Source of the DNA: Nelumbo lutea
Taxonomy: Eukaryota > Streptophyta > Magnoliopsida > Proteales > Nelumbonaceae
Reading direction: 5' to 3'
Assembly: GCA_022828595.1 (NCBI GenBank)
Contig: JAKGHH010000001.1
Location: forward strand, 212,487,848-212,551,847
DNA length: 64,000 nucleotides
Shown piece by piece: positions 55,629 through 64,000 of the stretch. The notes under the pieces were generated by a model. It made no database searches and was not told the DNA's origin. It was given only the letters and a program-made list of their open reading frames with translations. The number at the start of each line of letters is the position of its first letter. The stretch's first letter is position 1. Both the position numbers and the translations under genes were made by a program.

Positions 55629-56180
55629 TAGAGGCTCACTGGCCAAGTCACGACCCTTAGCCGATTCATGTCCAAGTCAGTCGACCGATGCATACCCTTC
55701 TTTCGATCCATTAAGAAGTTGAAGGATTTTCAATGGACAAAAGACTTCCAGAAAGACTTCGAGGAGTTAAAGTCCTACCTTGCATCACCACCAGTGCTCA
55801 TGAGGCCCCTCCCAGGATAAACCTTATTCTTGTACCTCTAGACTGGGGTTGAGGTAGTTAGCTCGGTGTTGGTTTAAGAAGACAAGGGAGTGCAAAGGCC
55901 AATATATTGCATCAGCAAGGTGCTCCACAAGGTCGAGACCAGATACCCAGAGGTAGAGAAAATAGCTTTTGTGCTAGTGATCTAGGCCAAGAAACTGGGC
56001 CCTTACTTTCAAGCCCATAACATCTCCGTGTTGACCAACCAACCCCCTCAAGTCGAAGCTTTCAAAGCCCAAGACCTCGGGTTAACTAACCAAGTGGCCC
56101 ATCGAGTTATCAGAGTTGGACTTGCACTATCAGCCGAAGCCTACAATAAAGGCACAAGCATTAGCAGACTTCTTAATTGG
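55629..56180 (+). pseudogene. Tat-gypsy RT end and first RNase H
   Basis: Continuation of the gypsy pol after Copia-3. Frames show LSRFMSKSVDRCIPFFRSIK, FQWTKDFQKDFEELKSYLA, SPPVLMRPL, IYCISKVLHKVETRYPEVEK and HNISVLTNQPPQ, the thumb/connection and the Ty3-type RNase H. Stops occur at about 55820 and 55876 among others. Confidence 0.8.
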
Positions 56181-56587
56181 AGCACTTTAGCCATAGCAAC
56201 AACCAAGCCCCTGAGAATGAAGAGGAACAGTTGTTGACATGGACCTTGTTCATCGATGGATCCTCCAATGCCAAGGGAAGCGGAGGCTGCCTCATACTTC
56301 TTACCCCGGATAATAACGAGCTAGAATATGCATTGTGGTTTGGTTTCCCTACTTCCAACAATGAAGCCAAGTACGAGGTCTTGCTAGCCAGCCTTCAGCT
56401 TGCAAAAGACCTCAGAGGCAAGCACATTGAGATCTTCAGCAACTCACAATTCATTGTGAACCAGGTGAATGGAGAGTATGAAGCCAAAGAACCAAATATG
56501 GACGAATACTTGAACAAAGTTCGAGAGCTAACCGGCCACTTCCAGCACATCACTCTCCACCAAGTCCCATGGGCCAACAACACATGA
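56177..56587 (+). pseudogene. Tat-gypsy second (archaeal-type) RNase H
   Basis: Open segment LTWTLFIDGSSNAKGSG, DNNELEYALWFGFPTSNNEA, KYEVLLASLQLAKDLRGKHI, SNSQFIVNQVNGEYEAKEPN, HQVPWANNT. This is an RVT_3-type RNase H, extra to the ordinary one, with the acidic DG and E positions visible though the DS after the third strand reads NS. Such a second RNase H is typical of Tat-lineage elements. The frame stops at 56585, where relatives continue ADALSKLAS. Confidence 0.82.
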
Positions 56588-56599
56588 GCCGATGCCCTG

Positions 56600-57910
56600 T
56601 CAAAACTTGCAAGCTATTCAGGTCCGGCCTCAGCCACACTATATACATCGAGAGATTGACACATCCCAGCAGCGAAGATAGGTAAGTGTTCCCTATCCAA
56701 GATGAACCTTGAAGGATGGATCCCATTCTCACCTACTTGCAACATGAACAATTACCATCTGACAGGAACGAGGTAAGGAGAGTCTGATGACAGTTAGCAT
56801 GATATGGTGTACTTGAAGAGAAGTTGTACATAAGTTCCCTTACCCTGCCCTATCTCAGATGCATCCGCCGAGAGGAGGGCGAGTTCCTACTAAAAGAAAT
56901 CCAGCGACAACCATCTAGGGGCAAGGCCCTGGCATAGAAGGCACTCAGACAAGGATATTTCTGGCCGACCATCTAAAAGGACAATATCAAGTTGGTACAT
57001 AATGTGATCAATGCCAAAGGCACTCCAACATCCTCCAACGGCCTACAATGACCCTCTCGGCCCTCAACAGCCCCTGGTCCTATGAAAAATGGCGAATGGA
57101 CCTCCTTGGGCCTTTCCCCTTGACCACGAAGAATAGGAGAAACCTCGTAATGGTAGTAAACTACTTCACCAAGTGGGTCGAAGCCAAGGCCTTGGAAACC
57201 ATTGCAGCTAAGACGACTCAAAGCTTCTTTTAGAATAATATCATTTGCCAGTTTGGTATCCACACATGATCATCACTGAAAACTAACAGTTCGACGATGC
57301 CAAGTTTAGAGAATGGTGTGGAAGCCTAGGAATAAGGTTGTAGTACACCTCGGTCAACACCCATGAACTAATGGACTAGCCGAGGTCACAAATAGAAAGA
57401 CCCTAGATAGACTAAAGGCAAGATTAGACAGAGCCAAAAGGGCTTTCCGTGGATGAGATGTACAACATTCTATGGGCCTACCGAACGACACCTCGAATTG
57501 CCATGGGTGAAACTTCCTTCAACTTGACATACGGGACAGAGGCTATCATCCCAACAGAGATCAACCAGTCAACGCTTTGGGCTGAGGCATACTAGGAAGC
57601 TGAGAAAAATAAAGAGTTAAGGAACAACCTTGACCAATTAAAAGGTGTCTAAGAACAAGCCCAAATCAGGGTCACAGCCTACCAGCAAAGAGTTAGAAGA
57701 CATTACAACTCTTGAGTCAAAGAGCGTCACTTCAAGGAATGTGACCTCATCCTCAAAAAGGTCATGGTTCCAGAACCCGACGTTGAAAAGCTAGGCCCAA
57801 ATTGGAAAAAGCCCTATAGAATCAAGAAAATAGTAGGACCTAGCACCTTTCGGCTAGAATACAAGGGTACAAGATCAATGCCTCACACTTGGAACTCCAA
57901 AAACCTCCGA
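56600..57910 (+). pseudogene. Tat-gypsy integrase remnant
   Basis: 56940-57040 carries the zinc-binding segment (ALRQGYFWPT, CDQCQRH-like). 57048-57233 is the core start: SPWSYEKWRMDLLGPFPLTT, NLVMVVNYFTKWVEAKALET, ending at a stop where relatives read FVWKNIICRFGIP. 57240-57480 holds the second and third catalytic regions in broken frames. 57780-57900 is the C-terminal KLGPNWKKPYRIKKIVGP-type domain. Pol ends near 57910. Confidence 0.78.
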
Positions 57911-58036
57911 ATGTACAATCAATAAGGTTGTAAATACCTTAGTGAAAAAATGTAAATGAAAAGTGCAAGTTCCTCTCACTTTAGATCCTTCTTTGTGTAA
58001 ACATTCTCACTCCTCCCAGTCATCAGGATGCCTTAA

Positions 58037-58168
58037 CCGACCAACCACAACAAACGACCTATCTTAAGGTTATACGTTCAGATCAGACAGCGGCCCCATC
58101 AGCCGACCAACCGCAACACACGACCTTCCTTAAGGTCATACGTGTGGACTAGGTGTCGGCCCAAGGCA
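58037..58168 (+). repeat. 66-bp tandem repeat in the gypsy 3' region
   Basis: CCGACCAACCACAACAAACG at 58037 recurs as CCGACCAACCGCAACACACG at 58103, both followed by CTTAAGGT(T/C)ATACGT. Two units only. Tat elements often carry tandem repeats after pol. Confidence 0.85.
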
Positions 58169-58354
58169 TACAACACTTTGCGAATCATATGCTTAGTTGC
58201 TTTTTGGCCTTCTTTAACAAAGGCAAGAGCTTTCGGGCCTTCGGTTGTTAGACAGTTATGCCCTTTAGCTCTAATCAGATTGGTGTACCTTTTTGACATT
58301 TATTGTAAATGAATAAATTACATAATTGATTCATGTCATTGTGGTGTGTTTCTA

Positions 58355-60190
58355 TGTAATACCCTTAAACTGGACACTTAATGAGACTCGTGTTAGTTTA
58401 GAATCTTCACATTCATTGGATAGATCTGGGGAGATTTATCCTACCAATGCTGACACTGATGTGCCGCCAAGTTGGTTGGGGTGGCTTGTCTCAGCTGCCA
58501 GGGTGAGACTAGAGGTACATGTTGTGTGGGTTTTCTTGAAACCCTAAACCAGACCAAAATTCCAATATTGCCCGGTACCTTGGAGATAGATGGGCAAAAC
58601 TGGAATGTTACACCTGACCCCCAGACTCGATTATGATACTATACTAGGTGTTGGATTGGACTATCTTTGATATGTCAATCAATGAGATCCTTAGAGGGGG
58701 TCAAAACCTGGGTATGTTGGGACAGTTTGAGAATTCATCTAAATGGGTGATCATAGTGACAGGATCAGCCCCTTTATCGGACAAAGTGAATGATCGGGGA
58801 TGCACCCTCTCTGATGGAAACCTAAATTGCCGGCAGTTAATGTCAACCGTTGAAATTTGTTTTGCAAAATATAATTATATAAAGATATACATATATATAT
58901 TATGGTTTCAAAATTTTTGCAAAAGATTTTAATTCTCAGGATCCATATGAGTAAAGAGTGCAGCACTGTACCTTACAGTCGAGGGAGAGGTCATTTCTTG
59001 TCGGGCAGTGTTTGATCATTATGGACTGAGAGGTTAAGTGTAAAACCATTAAGGGTAATACCTGATAGGATAATCTTGCATATGCCCACAATCCTTGGGT
59101 TTTCATAAGGTGGTTGGACCCAAGGACCATTTAGTGTAAATGTTGGGCCCATTAAGAGCCCCTGGTGATAGACTCAGGGGTTCATTGTCTCCTATAGTGA
59201 ATTTGGCCAGGGCTAGTAACAAAGGCTGGGCCGAACCCATGTAGTTGATGTGTAGATCAATGTTTGGGTCCCTCGTCATACAAGGATAGCCAACTTAGCA
59301 GCAAATTAAGAGGGCTAGGGAGCACAAAGACTTAATGGGCCTAAAGCCCAATTCAAACTAGCTTCATAAGATTAATTAAATAGAGGCGGTTCTGGGATTT
59401 AGATTAGCAGATAAGATAAAGGATTATCCCTATCCATTTAAAAAGTCCAAATCCAAATAAAAATTTGGATCAGGAAACTCCTAATTTGATTAGGAAGGCT
59501 GATCTTTATCTGCAGATAAGATAAGGGATTATCCTTATCTCTTAAAGAGAGTCCAGATCCAAATAAAATATTTGGATTAAGAAACTCCTAATGAGATTAC
59601 GAGAACCTCTCTTTAAGGCTATAAATAGGAGAGTAGGGCGGACCTCAAAGCACAACTTACAGTTCGTAGATTACAGAGAGACAATACAGTTTGACTGTTC
59701 TTATCTTCTGCTCCTTTCTTTCCTGCTCTTGCCACCCTTACCCAGTTCAATCTCCACCAGTGGGAGTGATCAAGAAAGGTTCTTGATATTGCCTTTTGCT
59801 AGAAAAGGCAATCTGAAACCGTGCTCACCAGCCCTCCATCATATTCTTGTTGAAGAAATCGATTGTTGCTGAAGAGCCATCCTGTTGATTCTGCTTCACG
59901 TCACACCATGTCATCTTCGATGGAAGCAGTCTTTGGTTTTCCTCCTTGGGCGTGAACACCTTCATTGGGAGTTATTGTTACTCCGTATCAGGTATATCCC
60001 TCTCCTCCCTTTTGGTTTCAGATCTGGTCTGGTTTGGTTTCAAAATTGATCCTTGAAAATGCAGTTTTCTAAAATAGGGAATGCAACTCTCACATGGGAG
60101 AGAAATTTTTGAAATTTCACCCAACCTTCCTGTAGGGTTCAGCCATCCATATGATGGATCTCTAATCCCTTCACGGCAACTGTTGATAAG
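58355..60190 (+). mobile_element. Probable LTR-derived insertion (solo LTR?)
   Basis: Interrupts the gypsy 3' region. Starts TGTAATACCCTTAAACTGGA, a common gypsy-LTR-like beginning, and contains GGCTATAAATAGGAG at 59617-59631, a good TATA box, followed by text resembling a transcribed leader (GAGAGACAATACAG). No PBS, PPT, coding sequence or matching TSD was found. The right end is somewhere in 60060-60190, where gypsy-like text resumes. Confidence 0.4.
59408..59617 (+). repeat. 105-bp tandem duplication upstream of a TATA box
   Basis: CAGATAAGATAAAGGATTAT at 59408 recurs at 59513 as CAGATAAGATAAGGGATTAT. Both contain the CCAAATCCAAATAAA/CCAGATCCAAATAAA and GAAACTCCTAAT blocks. The TATA box lies immediately downstream, so the pair sits where enhancer repeats of an LTR would be. 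Confidence 0.85.
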
Positions 60191-60778
60191 TGGCCTATGA
60201 CCTCAACATTAGCCTCAAAGACCCTTAAAGAAGCGAATCTTTTGAAGACCAAAGAGCCAACATCGGCTAATTACTTAATAAAAACACGACGATAGCATTT
60301 CTCCACTAAGGCAACCACTCGTGACCTTGGCCACAAAGCCCTTGTGTAATGATGCACTAAGCATGATGTCGGCCTCGACCATAATTTTCGCTAAGGCAAG
60401 GAGTTCCAAGACTTCGATAGCTGCTATTGAGCGTCACATGGTGTCGGCATCAGCCCAAAAGTCTCTAATACGGAATGTCCTCACAAAAGACCAACATTTT
60501 AAAAATAAAGAATCTTTATTAAAGGACGGCAAGTTTCTTCACAAGGATGCCTCTTCGGCCCCTTGCACATAAAAAAAAAAAAAAGAAGAGAACAGAATAA
60601 AGGAAGAGCATCTTTTGGCAAGAAACTTAAGTTCCATTTACTCCAGTATCTTTCAAAAAGAAAGGCCTCTTATGGGGGAGCCGTCAACCCCTTACAAAAA
60701 AGAAAGAAGGAAAAATGTAGAAGTTTTAGGGGCACACAGGCCCAGAAATAAGAAAACAGTTTATTGGCCCCCTCCAGC

Positions 60779-63330
60779 CTAAGCGGCGGCTTGGGCAGTA
60801 GCAACGACGGTTGGGTTCTCGTCCATCACCAATATATCTATTATCTGTTGAGCTTCAATAACGAATGAATCCAGCTAGCCGATGTCGAAGCTCAAAAGGA
60901 TCTTCGTCACTTGAGCCTTGTAATCGTCGAAGCCCTTTAAGTAAGCCTAGGAGGCAAAGGTGGTCACGTGCTCCTCCAAGGTCTTGTACTTTTCAACTGT
61001 CTTTGCGGCCGACTCCTCCAGATGCTGCTTCATTGTTGCTAGGGATGACTTTAGCTCCTTCATGAGCTCCCTATTATTTGCTATCTTGACCTCAACCTTC
61101 ATGTGATACTCATGCCCGTCGCATGCCTGACCCTCGGCCATCTACTGCTTTAGGCGCTCAATATCCTCTTGCACCTGTCGAACCTGTTGGATCAACACCT
61201 CAACCTTATCGCAAAGGCCGACCAAGAAAGAGACCATCTATACATAAAAAAGGAAATTTGTCAATCACATTTCATCAAGAAGACCTCAACAACACAATAG
61301 GCTTAAATAAGTGTGTGCATACCTCAGCAGCCTTGTCCAAAAGTGTGTCCCAGACCGAATCCATTGAGTGTTGCATCCAAGACTAGCAGTCCTCGAGAAG
61401 GAACATGCCAACCGCTAGCTGCTGGTTGATGCCAGGAACCGATAAGGAGCCCCCTCTCGGACACCCCATTGGGGCTAGTAGGTTCGATGAGTGGTGAGCG
61501 GCTCATTCTCTCGAGGGTCAAGCGACCGAGGTACCGGCTGATGAGCCCACCCGAGGTCCTCTAGGCTACTGCAGTTTGCACCGCTGAATTCTTTTTGCCT
61601 GAGGGTCTTGGATCGTTTCTGTAGAGCATTTCTATGTCGGTGTCTTCTTATGGGCCGCCTCGACCTTGGCCCATTGTCTGGTGGCCCCATCCTCTGGTGG
61701 ACGCCAAGGCATGCTCCCAATGGCTCTCTTAGATGTCGCGGCCTCTAGCAACTTCTCCTTTCTATTGCCCTCCATTTCAGCAAACAAGAGAAGAAAATGG
61801 GTCAAAAGAGCACCAACAAAACTCAAGTAATTTCGAAACTGGCAGACAACGGGAGAGTCCATGCCAACAAGGGCAGAACTAAGGCCAGCCATCACCAAGG
61901 CCTCCTCCTTCATCAAGGATTCCGTATGAATTGTCCTGCCCAACCAAATTCGAGTTGTCACAACCTTGTCCTCATCGTTGTTGCATGGCTTAATCCTCTC
62001 GGCCAGTGTATCTAGGTTCCCCCAACTAGACCGAAAGGACCAACCTTGGGGGCAACTAACAAATAAGACTTTCTTCTTCTAGTTGTGGATAGATGATGGG
62101 TTGTCCACCACCCTTCTCGTTGGCCTTGGAAGTACCATAAGCCTTCCCCATCAGGATGCTTCTTCAATGCAAACAAACTCTAGAATATGTTCAACGTCAC
62201 TGACACCTCTCGGAGATGGACCATCACCAATATGGCCACTATCGTCCTAATGGCATTGGGAACGAGTTGGCTAAGGGTGAGGCTATAATGGTTCAGGATC
62301 TCGAGAATGAGGGGGTGCAAGTGAAACTACAACCCAAAGTGAAGGTAATGATTGTGGTCGCACACCTCCCCTTCAGGAGCAAGCCATGACCAATCACCTA
62401 CATAGGGGACTATTACCCTATAGTCCCCTGGAATGTAGTACTTATCAACCAACGCGCTAACTTGCCCCTTGCCGAGAGTGCTATCTAGATCAGAGCGGGG
62501 ATAATGCCCTAGCATCATGCCTTAACACTCAACCTCAGTAGTGGGCTCCTTGGCCTCTTCCACATCTACCACATCAATAGGGGTGCAAACAGTATTCAAA
62601 AATCCGATTTTGAATTTGATATTCGACATAATCAAATCAAATTTGGATAATTCAAATAATCTAATCGATCAAATTCGGATATCCTATTCATATTGAATAG
62701 TTAATCGGATTCGAATTCGTTAATGACTTAATTCGATTTGATAAATATCTAAATTCGACTGATTATTTAATTCTTATATATAATATATAAAATATTTTAT
62801 ATAATTTATATATAATAATTAAGTTATATAAAAAATTATATATTTATATACTTTATATCAATAAAACATTTATTATATATATATATATATTAATTATCCA
62901 AAATAATTAATTAATCAAATTTGAATCGAATATTCGAATATTTAATCGGATTCAAATTCGAATATTAATTTTCAATATCCGTCGGATATCAAATTGAATT
63001 TGGATATCAAATTTTCCAATCGAATTTGAATTCAGATATTGCCTAATCCGATTCGAATCCAATCCATTTACACTCCTACACATCAAGGAGCCCAAGAACA
63101 TTCCTTGGGGCATCAGACCTCGACCGCATGGAATTGGTACTCTCATTAGCAAAGTTCGCAATCTGATGGTCACGCTCAGCCCCATGAGACACGATCCTCT
63201 CTCTCAACACTTAGATGCTATATGTCTGAGAGGAGTTTTAAGAGTCACTATTATCACTCCCATCACTACTAGGAGTGTTGCTAAGACTACTCCAGTCAAG
63301 AAAGCTATAAGCCTCACAACCAAAATCCAA
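60779..63330 (-). pseudogene. Antisense ORF of Tat element, putative gypsy-type transposon protein
   Basis: Minus-strand coding remnant between pol and the 3' LTR. From the right: Ser/Asp-rich N-terminus (SNTPSSDGSDNSDS, about 63240-63290). After the MITE at 62578-63078 come GHYPRSDLDSTL, VSALVDKYYIPGDYRVIVPY and EGEVCDHNHYLHFGL (62327-62518). Next a leucine-rich segment (HPLILEILNHYSL, about 62290). Then MEGNRKEKLLEAATSKRAIG (61760). Last a coiled coil ELMKELKSSLATMKQHLEES (61000-61140) and an Ala-rich end with TAG at 60779. The LVDKYYIP...VIVP and HPLILEIL pattern matches the 'putative gypsy type transposon' family (Pfam PF04195), known as an antisense ORF in Tat/Retand elements. Stops and frame changes interrupt it. 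Its function is unknown. Confidence 0.72.
62578..63078. mobile_element. hAT-like MITE, copy 2 (complete, perfect TSD)
   Basis: 501-bp element from TAGGGGTGCAAAC to TTTACACTCCTA, flanked by a perfect 8-bp duplication CACATCAA (62570-62577 and 63079-63086). Highly AT-rich with many imperfect inverted GAATTCGGAT/ATCCGAATTC motifs. No coding capacity. It inserts in the antisense ORF of the gypsy. Same family as 1-466. Confidence 0.93.
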
Positions 63331-63930
63331 GGCCAACATGTTGGGGATAGGAACTCTTTACCTAAAAATGTTAGTTAAAGAGGGTCTAAGAGATTGGTTG
63401 TTGATAGCCGAGGTGTCCTCCCTATTTAAAAAAAAAAATGTACAGCTCAAATCCAATTGATCCAACGGCAATGGACCTACAGACCTGATAGCCCGAACCG
63501 ATGGTCTCCATGTAGCACCAACCTCAGGAGACGAAATGATGCCAAGAGACGGGGTTGTTTTACCCGTCAACTCCGACTCAAGGATACGCAGAACCCCTCC
63601 CCCCCCAAATATCGTCTTGTTTACAACTTCATTCAATCGACCCCAATGCCCATCCTGCATACGGACATATGACGGGTGACATCAACACCCGTACGGGCCA
63701 TGGACAATGGAGTGGATAGCCTACACTGCACGAGCCACAGTCACATCCCCTCAGTCTGGAGTGGTCCTTTATTGACGCAAAGGGTGAATGGAGGAGCAGT
63801 TACCGTACAGTCACTGAGAAGAGCTCTACAGCCTAGGCAGACGCCTCTACGCGCATCTTCCATACTCTCTTCAGCCAAAGTTGAGGCCTCTGCAAAATTT
63901 GCCAACTGGCCTTGGCCGATACGGCCTCAA
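63331..63930. other. Tat-gypsy 3' untranslated region
   Basis: No coding similarity recognised. Contains a short A-run at 63427-63438 and a C-run at 63596-63606. Ends in the polypurine tract. Confidence 0.5.
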
Positions 63931-63944
63931 AAGTGGGGGGCAAG
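63931..63944 (+). other. Tat-gypsy polypurine tract
   Basis: AAGTGGGGGGCAAG lies immediately before the 3' LTR start TGATGTAGG and is the expected plus-strand primer. Confidence 0.85.
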
Positions 63945-64000
63945 TGATGTAGGAATATCTAGCCGACCTAGGGACCTAGGCACGTGGCGTTGGTCGGATG
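63945..64000 (+). repeat. Tat-gypsy 3' LTR, first 56 bases
   Basis: TGATGTAGGAATATCTAG, CCTAGGGAC and CACGTGGCGTTGG align with the 5' LTR from 44908. The rest is outside the window. Confidence 0.85.

Larger units (their letters stand above)
44908..64000 (+). mobile_element. Tat-lineage Ty3/gypsy element, >19 kb with nested inserts
   Basis: A plus-strand gypsy element whose 5' LTR (44908-45223) and the start of whose 3' LTR (63945) share TAGGAATATCT, CACGTGGC and flanking text. In order: PBS, gag (to 48113), protease, RT (48900-49560 and 55629-56000), RNase H followed by a second RVT_3-type RNase H (56177-56587), integrase (56860-57910), a repeat-bearing 3' region and an antisense ORF. Dual RNase H, long 3' region and antisense ORF point to the Tat/Retand lineage. 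It carries four to five later insertions. Stops throughout, and the RT catalytic YIDD changed to YIDH, show it is dead. The 3' LTR continues beyond the window. Confidence 0.88.

Noticed and set aside
58326..58547. 73-codon plus-strand ORF as a gene
   Set aside because: Falls in the probable LTR-derived insertion, with no similarity and no codon bias to support it.
61123..62015. Plus-strand ORFs in the gypsy 3' region
   Set aside because: They lie opposite the antisense reading frame and show no domain. The minus strand carries the conserved blocks.
1..64000. CRISPR array, phage or bacterial operon
   Set aside because: No short regularly spaced repeats with unique spacers. Introns, LTR elements and plant gene families make this a plant nuclear sequence.

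Overview
This is a transposon-dense stretch of a plant nuclear genome, almost certainly a flowering plant. The evidence is spliced genes with GT/AG introns, Ty1/copia elements primed by initiator-Met tRNA (TGGTATCAGAGC), a Tat-lineage Ty3/gypsy element with an antisense ORF, L1- and RTE-type LINEs, hAT MITEs with 8-bp target duplications, a CC-NB-LRR resistance-gene relative and a kinesin-14 gene. Nothing visible fixes the species. Only two host genes are recognisable: the 3' half of a kinesin-14 (+ strand, exons between 10303 and 25458) and a CNL-type resistance pseudogene (- strand, 41713-44214).

Layout. 1-10200: a degenerate minus-strand copia (Copia-1) cut on the left by an hAT-like MITE (1-466) and split in the middle by a complete plus-strand copia (Copia-2, 2654-7619) with 5-bp target duplications GCACC. 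10303-25458: six kinesin-14 exons whose splice phases all agree. A 12.6-kb intron (11105-23724) holds LTR remnants, a copia with a nearly intact pol (Copia-K), an RTE LINE tail, shuffled copia gag/protease pieces and MITEs. 25647-26337: a tandem duplicate of the last two kinesin exons. 26900-32300: L1 LINE fragment, gypsy gag remnant, AT-rich MITEs. 33170-37430: a decayed L1-type LINE interrupted by repeats. 38838-41320: a decayed hAT transposase. 41713-44214: the CNL pseudogene.

44908-64000 is mostly one very large Tat-lineage gypsy element. Its 5' LTR and PBS are at 44908-45242 and its 3' LTR starts at 63945, 56 bases before the window ends. It has been enlarged by a MULE-like candidate (45284-46823), a full copia (Copia-3, 49565-55623, TSD AAACC) that itself carries an hAT MITE (51449-52002, TSD CATACAGG), a probable LTR-derived insertion (about 58355-60190) and another hAT MITE (62578-63078, TSD CACATCAA). 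After pol, an antisense reading frame resembling the 'putative gypsy-type transposon' family runs from about 63330 down to 60779.

How it fits together. There is no operon-like logic; the window records successive insertions into two host genes. Most element genes carry stops, frameshifts or lost catalytic residues. The 898-codon pol of Copia-K is the clear exception. I found no previously undescribed system I would defend. The observations most worth follow-up are the kinesin exon duplication and possible splice-acceptor loss, the CNL copy in which nearly the whole NB-ARC domain is excised between two intact flanks, the circularly permuted copia fragment, the LTRs ending in CT rather than CA, and the exactly dated nested insertions.
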